A stretch of 47,711 nt of DNA, taken from CAVPDE01 sp964580575 (GTDB lineage Bacteria > Desulfobacterota > DSM-4660 > Desulfatiglandales > HGW-15). Made by a program: the position numbers and the translations under genes. The DNA is taken from NCBI GenBank assembly GCA_964580575.1, contig CAZOLJ010000032.1, forward strand, positions 1 to 47,711. The letters are read 5' to 3'. The notes under the pieces are model-generated. The model saw only the letters and a list, made by a program, of their open reading frames with translations, was not told the origin of the DNA and did not search any database. Below, one piece after another: positions 1-9,880 of this stretch (the first letter of the stretch is position 1; every line of letters begins with the position of its first letter).

Positions 1-290
1 ATGTGCTGATCAGCGTTCGCAAGAGGGCCTCCGAAGAGATGCTGGAGGAGATGGAAGTTCCCCCAGGGGAGGAACTTCTCGGTTTTTTTTCCGGCATCCC
101 TCTCGTGGACCAGTCCGTGACCGATCCCCCGCTCTATTCGGATACGATTTTCATATTCCAGAAGCCGCTGGAGGAAATGTGTCAGAGCGTGGAGGAACTC
201 GCGGAGGAAATCGAGCTGACCGTGGTGCATGAAATCGCCCACTATTTCGGAATCAGTGAAGAGCGGCTCGAAGAACTCGGATATTCGTAA
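1..290 (+). CDS. Zincin-like metallopeptidase family protein (5' end outside window)
   Basis: The C-terminal 95 or so residues of a small metallopeptidase-like protein. The zinc motif HEIAHYFGI near the end matches the HExxH signature of the family once called DUF1025 (acidic metallopeptidase / possibl zinc metallopeptidase), and the segment LLGFFSGIPL before it fits the family core. Family members are about 120 residues, so roughly 25 residues lie before the window. The reading frame is open to the left edge and a GTG at 3 is only an internal codon. It stops with TAA at 288-290. The substrate of this family is not established. The antisense strand just downstream holds a decayed gene fragment. 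Confidence 0.8.
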   Translation, partial: VLISVRKRASEEMLEEMEVPPGEELLGFFSGIPLVDQSVTDPPLYSDTIFIFQKPLEEMCQSVEELAEEIELTVVHEIAHYFGISEERLEELGYS

Positions 291-309
291 GAAAACTGCC
301 GGATAAAGT

Positions 310-500
310 CCTCCGATTCATGGCCACGAAAAGCGCGGCAAAAGGAATCGTCAGGAATGGATTCATCCGGCACGATCCTGTCCCCCATCACCTTGCCGAG
401 AACCTTTCTGGGTTCTTTTTCCAATTTCTCCTCTTCGCCGCCGATGTAGGGGATGATGTTGTCCACGATGTCCAGGCTTACGCCCCTAACCGGGATCTTC
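310..500 (-). pseudogene. Fragment of archaeal-type aspartate-semialdehyde dehydrogenase
   Basis: The minus strand encodes SLDIVDNIIPYIGGEEEK followed by LEKEPRKVLGK and GDRIVP. This matches the part of archaeal/plant-type aspartate-semialdehyde dehydrogenases that follows the catalytic region (DNxIPxIxxEEEK...LG pattern). The frame is open from 604 to 242, but only about 60 residues look like the family, with neither the nucleotide-binding nor the catalytic Cys region. It also runs antisense into the metallopeptidase gene. I read it as a relic and not as a working gene. The match is from memory of the family; a protein search would settle it. Confidence 0.5.
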
Positions 501-613
501 AGAAGATCAATCCCGTCGGGAATTGCTCTAGGAACCTGGAGAACTAGCTCTAAAGCTTCATCCCTTTTGCCGCGATGGAATTTGGACAGAGAACCGAACA
601 GCAAAACAATGAT

Positions 614-650
614 CCGGTTCAGCGGCGGCGATACGCCGTCGCTGAACCGG
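614..650. repeat. Long hairpin with a three-base loop
   Basis: Positions 614-630 and 634-650 pair over 17 positions with one mismatch, closing an ATA loop. It lies between the end of katG (minus strand) and the dehydrogenase relic. On neither strand does a clean T-run follow, so a simple Rho-independent terminator is not clear. It resembles the other triloop hairpins at 24137-24242, 26874-26892 and 34264-34286. Confidence 0.75.
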
Positions 651-711
651 TTGTGAGCGGACCATTTTTTCGTCGGCCTGTGAGAAGCCCTCCAAGAGGT
701 TTAGGCTACGA

Positions 712-2907
<2,196 letters not shown>

Positions 2908-2966
2908 GATGTTGCCTCCTTTCGTTGTGTGAATCGTTGAACAGCGCTACAAGGTCGAATCTTGGT

Positions 2967-3088
2967 TTTCACAAATAAATGAGCATCCTGCATGAGAACA
3001 GGGCCTCTTTCGCCTGCCGTCATGCTGTTCAAATCGTTGGCGACGGGAATACTAAAAGCGGTGGTTAATTCTTTGGTGTCTTTGCCAT
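2967..3088 (-). pseudogene. 5' remnant of monofunctional haem catalase
   Basis: An ATG at 3088, preceded by AGGAGA, starts MAKTPK. After a one-base frameshift near 3068 the strand reads TTAFSIPVANDLNSMTAG and ERGPVLMQDAHLFVK. This is the characteristic N-terminus of clade-3 catalases (TTAxGIPVxxNxNSxTAGxRGPxLLQDxHLxEK). Similarity ends at about 2967; the frame then runs on to a TGA that overlaps the katG ATG. The active-site His and everything after it are missing. The piece sits exactly where a PerR-controlled catalase would be expected, between perR and katG. It may still serve as leader and promoter region for katG. The rest of the 2908-3228 gap shows no other gene. Confidence 0.75.
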
Positions 3089-3228
3089 CTCATTTCTCCT
3101 TTTTGACTTATTGGGGTCAAGATCGATCGCCGCATCTTCACAAATCCATGAGACGAAAGGCTGAGATACGGACTACTTGTATTAACAAAGAATGATTCTC
3201 TGATTCGGATCAAAAAAATAGGTGCTGC

Positions 3229-3672
3229 TCAATGCCCTCCTGCCTGACAGTCGGGGCAGAGCCCGAAAAAATCCAGACGATGACTGGTGATCTGAAAACC
3301 TGTATCTGCAACCAGTTCGCGGGTCACGCCCTCGAGGCTCTCCAGATCCGGGTCAATAATCTTTTTGCATTTGGTGCAGATGAGATGCGGATGAGGGTAA
3401 GGTCTATGGCCGTCATAGCGATTGCTCCCCTCCGGAAACCCAATTTCCAGCACCTCGTTCAGTTCTTTGAGAAGGGTCACGGTCTTGTAAACCGTGGCCA
3501 GGCTCGTCGTGGGAAAACGCTTTTTCACCTGCTCGTAGATGTTCTCAACACTCGGGTGCCCCTCGCTGGAGGCCAGGATCTTGAGCACAGCCATACGCTG
3601 AGGCGTGATTCGGGAATCGTGCCTCTTGAGCGCTTCCAGCATCTTGTCGAAACGGGATTGTTGTCGGGTCAT
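3229..3672 (-). CDS. perR: Fur-family peroxide-responsive regulator, PerR-like
   Basis: 147-residue metalloregulator with an N-terminal winged helix (ITPQRMAVLKIL, then TTSLATVYKTVTLL) and a C-terminal metal/dimer domain. Two CxxC pairs (CTKC and CPDC) fit the structural zinc site. RYDGH, HPH and IIDPD match the PerR regulatory-metal ligands; the Asp in IIDPD is the residue usually taken to separate PerR from Fur. PerR represses peroxide-defence genes until metal-catalysed oxidation inactivates it. The neighbouring catalase relic and katG on the same strand support this role. A good promoter with an inverted repeat over its -10 lies upstream, suggesting autoregulation. Fur or Zur function cannot be excluded by eye. 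Confidence 0.88.
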   Translation of the reverse strand: MTRQQSRFDKMLEALKRHDSRITPQRMAVLKILASSEGHPSVENIYEQVKKRFPTTSLATVYKTVTLLKELNEVLEIGFPEGSNRYDGHRPYPHPHLICTKCKKIIDPDLESLEGVTRELVADTGFQITSHRLDFFGLCPDCQAGGH

Positions 3673-3709
3673 TCCTTATGGATCAACTTCGCAAAGGCAA
3701 TAAAGAACA

Positions 3710-3749
3710 ATTTTCTTTAGAAAATAATTCAACATGGGTGTCGTGTCAA
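3710..3749 (-). promoter_or_regulatory. perR promoter with probable Fur/PerR-type operator
   Basis: Read on the minus strand: TTGACA (3744-3749), a 17-base spacer, then TATTTT (3721-3726). An inverted repeat ATTTTC-TTTA-GAAAAT (3710-3725 on +) covers the -10 and the likely start point. The AT-rich palindrome and its position are what an autoregulated Fur-family gene would have, but the exact box is inferred. Confidence 0.6.
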
Positions 3750-3927
3750 TAGAAAAGAACGGAAGCCTGTCGCCCTTATCAACCCTTCTTTCATCGCCTG
3801 CTGACGCTCTTCCCTTCATCCACGTCCAACCGATCTCTCAGCAGGCATTTTGGTTTGTGGCCCATTCATGATAAAATGATTTCAAAGATCGCTCGGAGTA
3901 AAACCCCTTCGCCAGGAGGAGGTCCCG

Positions 3928-6900
3928 ATGAAACTCTGTCCCACATGCGGCCAAGCTGTAGCGGAAGAAATAACGACCTGCCCTTCGTGCGGCAGTGAGA
4001 TCGGCGAGGGTAGGCGATTCATTGACGACTACCGAATCGTGGAGGTCCTGCATGAGGGCTATTCGAGCCTTTTGTGCCACGCCGTTCACGAAACAAGCCA
4101 TGAACACGTTATGATCCGTCTGTTCACGCCCCATTCCGGGGTGGACGAGGACGTCGCTGCCCGGCTCCAGTGGGAGCTTGAAAAGCTCAAGGCCCTTCCC
4201 GGCGACGTGTTCGTACGACACCACGCGATCAGGCGCTCGGCAGACGGCCTCTGGTACCGCATCAGCGAGTGGGTCGACACGGAAAACTGGGGGTCTCTTC
4301 TGGCATCCGGACGGCTTCGGGATCCGGCACTTCTTCTCGATCTTTTCCACCAAATGGCGTCGGCGCTGGCAGTCCTGCACCAGCATGGCCATGTCATCCC
4401 GCACCTCATCTTGAACGACATCATGCCGGAGAAGGGTGAAGGAGGAAAGATCAGGATCAAAATCGACTACAAGCTCTCCCGCTTCATTGACCCTTCGCTG
4501 GACCGCCCCTCCCCCATGCTCAAGAAACTTCTTTCCTCTCATCCGGATATTGTCAACCCGCGGCCCCTCGACTTCCGGAGCGACATCTGGTCCCTGGGCA
4601 AGGTGTTCGTTGAACTTGTCTCGGCCGAGATGGAGACCATAGACTACCTCGTCAAGATCGATCAACTCGACCTTCCCCATGATTTGAAAGTTTTGCTTCG
4701 GGTGATGCTGGCCGAGGATCCGGATCTCAGGCCCCAGTCCATGGCGGAAGTCGCGAAATCGATCCGCAATATCCAGGCAAACATCTGTCATTCCGTCCCG
4801 TTCCCGGCCATGGAAGGGGCCACACCTTCGCTCAGGCTCATCCAAAGGCTTCAGAAAAGGGTCTGGGGTCTTGCGGCCCTGGTTCTCGCTCTTTTCCTTG
4901 TCGGGCTCTTCGCCTGGTTTCAGTTGGAAGACCGCGGAAAAGAGGTGAAGGAGACCCTGGAGAACTATGCCAACCGGTATGCGCGGTCCGTGGCATTCCT
5001 CATGGTTGATTATTGGTTGGAGGCAGACGGTCGGCGAGTGTACCGGAACGTCACCGAGGGAACCGCCTTTCTCGTGGACCGGGAGGGATACCTGCTCACG
5101 AGCCGTCATGTGGCCTGTCCCTGGCTCGAGGACCCTCACTTTGCCGCTGGAGTCCAGCAGCTTCGAATGCAGAACCTGACTCCCGTTTTCGGCAGCAGGC
5201 TTTTCCTCTGGTTTGAAGGACAGAGGGCCTTCAACAGGGCTGGCCGCATCATTGAAAGCCCGGATCTGACGGACTTCTTCTTTGTTGAAAACGCGTTCAG
5301 TACAGAAGCGCCGCCCCGCCTCCACATCGCCGGCGTGACCAAATCGACCACGCACATGCGCCAGCTGTTCACCTCCCCGCTTAAGGACGATTTCGCCGTT
5401 CTGAAAATCGAGAAGGTGCCTGCCGGGCTGGTCCCTATTCCCCTTGACTTTGGAATGGATCCTCGAAAGCTCCCCAAGCTCACTCGAGTGATCGCCCTTG
5501 GATTTCCGTTAGGGGCAAGAACACAGGCCGACACCGTCAATGTGAGTGTTGTTGAAGGAAATGTGCGGCGCACCTTCGAGAACATGTTCCAGATTGACGC
5601 CTCTCTCCACGGCGGGAACAGCGGGGGCCCGGTCATCGATGTCAGGGGGAAAGCCATCGGGATTGTCTCGGCTGTGGCCATGGACCTCACCCAGGGCCTG
5701 GTGCCGATGATTACCCCGGTGTGGGATATCGGCCTGATCCTGCCGATCACGGAGGCGGTGCGTCTTCTCACGGATCTCAAAGCTGGCCACGCCAAATGGA
5801 ACGGAGTGATCGATTTTGCCCAGGAGGCGACGCTCGTGAAGATCAGGGAGGCCGCCTCGCAGGGACGATGGGCCGACGCCATGCTCCTCGCCGACGAGAA
5901 CCTGGTGAAGAGCCGGCAGCCGGCGCTCGTCACAGCCGCCGGTGTGCTCCATTTCTGCAATGGAGACTTCAAAGGCGGCCGGCAACGGTTCCTCCAGTCG
6001 CTTTCCATGGACGCCGAGGACAATCAAGCCCGCTTGATATTGATGCTGATCGACCGGCTCACGGGTGTGCGTGAAGAAAGGGGCTATCGGCAAGAGCTTC
6101 TCCAAGCCGACTGGAGAAGCTCTGCAGAATTTCAGGGTTACCTGGCCAGGGTTCTGGAAGAAAGCCTGCCCTTGGAGAGTGCTCTGAAGGGCTGGTACAC
6201 CTTGGGAGAGAAAAGCTGGCTCTGTTACATCGGCGGATGGATTCGTTCCCAGGGGGGTCAGATGGAAGAAGCGGAAAAGCTCTTCCAGCAGGCCATCCTC
6301 TCCGCGGATCCTGATTCCTGGGAATTCCTCCTGAGCCTGGCCGCACAGCAGAAATTACAAGAACAGCGCCGCAAGACGCTGCGGACTGATCAAGAGTGGG
6401 CCGAGCACACCTCCCGAGCGGAGGGCTTTGAAAAAATGAAGCAAGACTCCGTGAAGATGAAAAAGAAGCGGCGGGACGATCTCGCATCCCTGTGGGCAAA
6501 CGTTGCCGATGGACCTGCTTCTGCGGAGGAAAAGCGAGAGCTCATGGAGAAGACTCTTGAGCTGGATCCGGAAAACCGAATGATCATGGCGAGCCTGGCT
6601 TACTCCACCGCCGCACTCGGGGACTGGCCCGAGGCCCTCAAGCACCTGCGGAGGGTCCTCGCCACCGAGGGCCGCCAGAACGCCGTCCGCATGAGCCTCG
6701 GACTCCTGGAGGCCGGAATCCTCCACTTTCAGGGCCATGAAGCGGAAGCACAGGCAGCTCTAGCCGATTTTTCCCGCCGCACCAGGGACCCGTGGTTTCT
6801 TGCTATCGGCGAGCACCTCGTGGGCCGACAAACAGAAGAAGAGGTCAGGAAGCAGGCCGGCGAAGTGCCTGAAAATGTCATCACGGCCTTTACGGCCATG

Positions 6901-7041
6901 GGGTTCTGGGCCGAGGGCTCCAAAGACAAGACCAAGGCGCTTCGGTTTTACCAGGAGACGCTCGGGTCTTTCCTGGACGATTGGCTCGAATACGACTTTT
7001 CGCGGGAGAGGATCAAACGTCTCAGACAGTCGAGGGACTGA
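3928..7041 (+). CDS. Zinc-ribbon / pseudokinase / TM / trypsin-like protease / TPR protein
   Basis: 1037 residues. Residues 4-21 hold two CPxCG knuckles (zinc ribbon). About 35-285 is a protein-kinase-like fold, but the HRD-loop Asp, Lys and Asn are replaced (VIPHLILNDIM), DFG reads DYK and the beta-3 Lys reads R64, so it is probably a pseudokinase. One membrane helix spans about 311-333. About 370-610 is a trypsin/DegP-like domain with an apparently complete triad: H394 (TSRHVA), D488 (DDFAVL) and S565 (GGNSGGP). About 640-1037 is TPR-like. Expected topology places the kinase fold in the cytoplasm and the protease and TPRs in the periplasm. The ATG has AGGAGG 8 bases upstream. The target is unknown; signalling from cytoplasm to periplasmic proteolysis is inference. 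Confidence 0.85.
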   Translation: MKLCPTCGQAVAEEITTCPSCGSEIGEGRRFIDDYRIVEVLHEGYSSLLCHAVHETSHEHVMIRLFTPHSGVDEDVAARLQWELEKLKALPGDVFVRHHAIRRSADGLWYRISEWVDTENWGSLLASGRLRDPALLLDLFHQMASALAVLHQHGHVIPHLILNDIMPEKGEGGKIRIKIDYKLSRFIDPSLDRPSPMLKKLLSSHPDIVNPRPLDFRSDIWSLGKVFVELVSAEMETIDYLVKIDQLDLPHDLKVLLRVMLAEDPDLRPQSMAEVAKSIRNIQANICHSVPFPAMEGATPSLRLIQRLQKRVWGLAALVLALFLVGLFAWFQLEDRGKEVKETLENYANRYARSVAFLMVDYWLEADGRRVYRNVTEGTAFLVDREGYLLTSRHVACPWLEDPHFAAGVQQLRMQNLTPVFGSRLFLWFEGQRAFNRAGRIIESPDLTDFFFVENAFSTEAPPRLHIAGVTKSTTHMRQLFTSPLKDDFAVLKIEKVPAGLVPIPLDFGMDPRKLPKLTRVIALGFPLGARTQADTVNVSVVEGNVRRTFENMFQIDASLHGGNSGGPVIDVRGKAIGIVSAVAMDLTQGLVPMITPVWDIGLILPITEAVRLLTDLKAGHAKWNGVIDFAQEATLVKIREAASQGRWADAMLLADENLVKSRQPALVTAAGVLHFCNGDFKGGRQRFLQSLSMDAEDNQARLILMLIDRLTGVREERGYRQELLQADWRSSAEFQGYLARVLEESLPLESALKGWYTLGEKSWLCYIGGWIRSQGGQMEEAEKLFQQAILSADPDSWEFLLSLAAQQKLQEQRRKTLRTDQEWAEHTSRAEGFEKMKQDSVKMKKKRRDDLASLWANVADGPASAEEKRELMEKTLELDPENRMIMASLAYSTAALGDWPEALKHLRRVLATEGRQNAVRMSLGLLEAGILHFQGHEAEAQAALADFSRRTRDPWFLAIGEHLVGRQTEEEVRKQAGEVPENVITAFTAMGFWAEGSKDKTKALRFYQETLGSFLDDWLEYDFSRERIKRLRQSRD

Positions 7042-7153
7042 CCTTGTTCATGCAGCGGAATCCCTCTGGGCGTTAGTGCTCGAAGGCGAATGAAGGTTCT
7101 CGGAAACCGGAAATCCATTTTACATGGGGAGTTTCCTTCGCTAGATTGACTCT

Positions 7154-8533
7154 ATGTATCCACCGAACCTACGACGTGTGGCGCTCATCATAGCCATCCT
7201 GAGCTCCTTCATGACCCCCTTCATGGGGTCGTCCATCAACCTGGCCCTCCCGGCAATTGCCAGGGAGTTCAAAATCGACGCGGTGATTCTGACCTGGATT
7301 CCCACCGCTTATCTCCTGGCCTCAGCCGTGTGCCTGGTCCCTTTCGGGAGACTTGCCGATCTCTATGGCAGAAAGAAGATTCTTGGTTTCGGGATTGTCG
7401 CCTTTGCCCTTTCCTCCCTGCTCTGCGTCGTTGCCTCCTCGGCTTTCCAGCTCATCCTGTTCCGCGTTTTCCAGGGAGTCGGGAGTGCGATGATCTTCTC
7501 TACCGGCCTCGCCATTCTGACCTCTGTCTTTCCACCCTACGAAAGGGGCAAGGTCCTCGGGATCAGCGTGGCTGCCGTGTATACCGGCCTTTCCCTGGGG
7601 CCTGTCCTAGGGGGCCTCCTGACCCAGTACTTCACATGGAGAAGCATTTTTCTTGCGACCCTTCCTTTCGGGATCGCCATCCTCCTTCTCCTCCTGTGGA
7701 GGCTCAAAGAGGAGTGGGCTGAAGCAAAGGGAGAAGCTTTTGACCTGAAAGGCTCTATTCTTTACGGAATGGGTCTCATGGGTGTCATCTGTGGCGTCTC
7801 CGCGCTCCCTTCCATGCAAAGTTTGGTCCTCTTGGTTTTCGGGGCAGCGGCTCTGTGCGCTTTTGTCATGTGGGAGAGACGAACAAAGAGCCCGGTTTTC
7901 CCGGTGCATCTCTTTACCGCCAACCGGGTTTTTGCCTTTTCGAACCTTGCCGCGTTCATCAACTACAGCGCGACCTTTGCGATCACCTTTCTCCTGAGCC
8001 TCTACTTGCAGCACATCAAGGGACTGACGCCTCGTGACGCAGGGCTTATTCTCATCTCCCAGCCGGTTATCATGGCAGCCTGTTCCCCGGTTGCAGGGTG
8101 GCTCTCCGACAAAATCGAACCGAGGATTGTGGCGACGGCAGGGATGGTTCTGACCACCCTAGGTCTCATTCCTTTCATCTTCCTAAATCAGGATTCCTCT
8201 ATTCCCGTTCTTCTTACCGGCCTGGTCATCCTCGGCATCGGGTTCGGTCTTTTTTCCTCCCCCAACACGAATGCCATCATGGGCAGCGTGGACCAGAGAT
8301 TTTACGGCCTCGCCTCAGGGGCGGTCGGGACCATGCGGCTCCTGGGCATGATGATCAGCATGGGCATGGCCACGGTCGTGTTCGCGCTTTTCATCGGCCG
8401 GGTTGAGATCAGCGAAGTCACTTACCCGGATCTTGTCAAAAGCATCGGAATTCTTTTCCTTCTTTTCTCCATCTTATGCTTCGGCGGAATACTCGCCTCC
8501 ATGGTCAGGGGGAAGACCCGTTTGCCTTCATGA
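7154..8533 (+). CDS. MFS drug/solute exporter, DHA2 (EmrB/QacA) type
   Basis: 459-residue membrane protein with about 14 predicted helices and long hydrophobic stretches throughout. The N-terminal GSSINLALPAIAREF and the loop GRLADLYGRKK (MFS motif A) match the H+-driven DHA2 multidrug exporters, and VFQGVGSAMIFST and GLSLGPVLGGLL fit motifs B and C. It most likely exports a toxic compound or metabolite across the inner membrane using the proton gradient; the substrate cannot be told from sequence. It stands alone 112 bases after the pseudokinase-protease gene. No adjacent membrane-fusion partner or regulator is seen. The upstream ribosome site is weak. Confidence 0.88.
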   Translation: MYPPNLRRVALIIAILSSFMTPFMGSSINLALPAIAREFKIDAVILTWIPTAYLLASAVCLVPFGRLADLYGRKKILGFGIVAFALSSLLCVVASSAFQLILFRVFQGVGSAMIFSTGLAILTSVFPPYERGKVLGISVAAVYTGLSLGPVLGGLLTQYFTWRSIFLATLPFGIAILLLLLWRLKEEWAEAKGEAFDLKGSILYGMGLMGVICGVSALPSMQSLVLLVFGAAALCAFVMWERRTKSPVFPVHLFTANRVFAFSNLAAFINYSATFAITFLLSLYLQHIKGLTPRDAGLILISQPVIMAACSPVAGWLSDKIEPRIVATAGMVLTTLGLIPFIFLNQDSSIPVLLTGLVILGIGFGLFSSPNTNAIMGSVDQRFYGLASGAVGTMRLLGMMISMGMATVVFALFIGRVEISEVTYPDLVKSIGILFLLFSILCFGGILASMVRGKTRLPS

Positions 8534-8783
8534 AGCTCCATGCTTTTGTGCTGGCGGAATTTGTATTATTAAATTTTATTGTTTTATTGTTTAATAAAAT
8601 ATTGCAAATCTAATTAAAATGATAGTTATTATGTTAAAATATGATATTTTACTCTAAGTCTATGAAATGGCCACCGGATTTTCTTGCTTGAAATACGGCC
8701 TCGTGGTAGTAAGATGTTTTTGATCTGCCACCTCACGCACCACCAAACGCTAAAGTGAAGTCATCAGAGGTCACTGAATAGGA
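8534..8783 (+). promoter_or_regulatory. AT-rich gap with a promoter for phoH
   Basis: No gene is seen here. About 8560-8660 is extremely AT-rich compared with its surroundings and includes a small hairpin around 8572-8600 (ATTTTATT paired with AATAAAAT), perhaps the end of the MFS transcript. Further on, TTGCTT (8684-8689), a 17-base spacer and TAGTAA (8707-8712) make a plausible sigma-70 promoter for phoH, giving a leader of about 75 bases. AGGAG at 8780-8784 is the ribosome site for a TTG start at 8791. Confidence 0.45.
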
Positions 8784-8790
8784 GATTCGA

Positions 8791-9822
8791 TTGGGAGGTC
8801 ATTCGGCGAAACAGGCATCCAGGATGGTGAAGAAACTCTCCTTTCCTGATCCGGATGTGGTCCGGCTGCTTTGCGGCGAGCAAAATGCTCACCTTCAGGT
8901 TCTCAGAAACAAAATCGGGCTTTCCGTCAACGTTCGGGGCAACGAGGTGATTTTGGAAGGCGGGGACTGGGAGATCGAGCTGGCTGAAAACATCCTCAAT
9001 CAGCTTTACGACCTCATTCACCAGGACTATCCCATTTACCGGAATGATGTGGAATATGCGATCCGGATCCTGAGCAGCGATCAGTCCGCCAGCCTTAAGA
9101 AGATCTTCATGGACCGGGTTTATGTGGGATCAGGAAAAACAGTCATCGCGCCAAAGAGCATCAATCAGAAAGCTTACATCGACAGCATTCGGGCCTATGA
9201 TATCGTCTTTGGAATCGGGCCTGCCGGCACAGGAAAGACCTATCTTGCCATGGCTATGGCTGTGGCAGCCCTAGTCAAGAAAGAGATTAAGCGCATCGTG
9301 CTCACGAGACCTGCCGTCGAAGCAGGAGAACACCTGGGATTTTTGCCCGGCGATCTCTACGAGAAAGTGAATCCCTACCTCCGGCCTCTTTATGATGCTC
9401 TCCACGACATGATGGACTTTGAAGACGCCTCCCGGCTCCTGCAGAAAGGAGTCATCGAGGTGGCTCCTCTGGCCTTTATGAGAGGCCGAACCCTCAATGA
9501 CTCTTTCGTGATTCTTGATGAGGCGCAGAACGCAACCACGGAACAGATGAAGATGTTTCTCACCCGACTGGGATTCAGCTCAAAAGCGGTCATCACTGGG
9601 GATGTAACCCAGACAGACCTCCCCGAAGGGAAAACGTCGGGATTGATCGAAGCCAGGGAGATTCTGCATGGAATCGGAGGAATAAAATTCATCATTTTCT
9701 CCAGGGAAGACGTTGTCCGACACCCCCTGGTCCAGGAAATCATAGACGCTTACGAGAGGTTGGAAAGCCAGAAGAAATCAACGGTAAAGCGAAAAACTCT
9801 ACCCACTCAGACGGGTTCTTGA
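8791..9822 (+). CDS. PhoH family ATPase (PhoH/YbeZ-like)
   Basis: 343 residues. The N-terminal half has the small nucleic-acid-binding-like region typical of the family. The P-loop reads GPAGTGKTYLA and the Walker B region FVILDEAQNAT. PhoH/YbeZ proteins are cytoplasmic ATPases linked to RNA metabolism and nearly always sit next to ybeY, as here. The chosen start is TTG at 8791 because AGGAG lies 7 bases before it; ATG at 8824 is the alternative. It heads a likely operon with the HD-domain protein and ybeY, with only 58 bases to the next ATG. Confidence 0.93.
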   Translation: MGGHSAKQASRMVKKLSFPDPDVVRLLCGEQNAHLQVLRNKIGLSVNVRGNEVILEGGDWEIELAENILNQLYDLIHQDYPIYRNDVEYAIRILSSDQSASLKKIFMDRVYVGSGKTVIAPKSINQKAYIDSIRAYDIVFGIGPAGTGKTYLAMAMAVAALVKKEIKRIVLTRPAVEAGEHLGFLPGDLYEKVNPYLRPLYDALHDMMDFEDASRLLQKGVIEVAPLAFMRGRTLNDSFVILDEAQNATTEQMKMFLTRLGFSSKAVITGDVTQTDLPEGKTSGLIEAREILHGIGGIKFIIFSREDVVRHPLVQEIIDAYERLESQKKSTVKRKTLPTQTGS

Positions 9823-9880
9823 GGGTTTCGCGCCCGGTTTGCTTGCCCGGCATCTAGAATGCGGGTATTTTAAGAAGAGT

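Noticed and set aside
3838..5355. 505-codon open frame on the minus strand
   Set aside because: It lies antisense to the pseudokinase-protease gene, shows no family motif, and mirrors the codon bias of the + strand gene.
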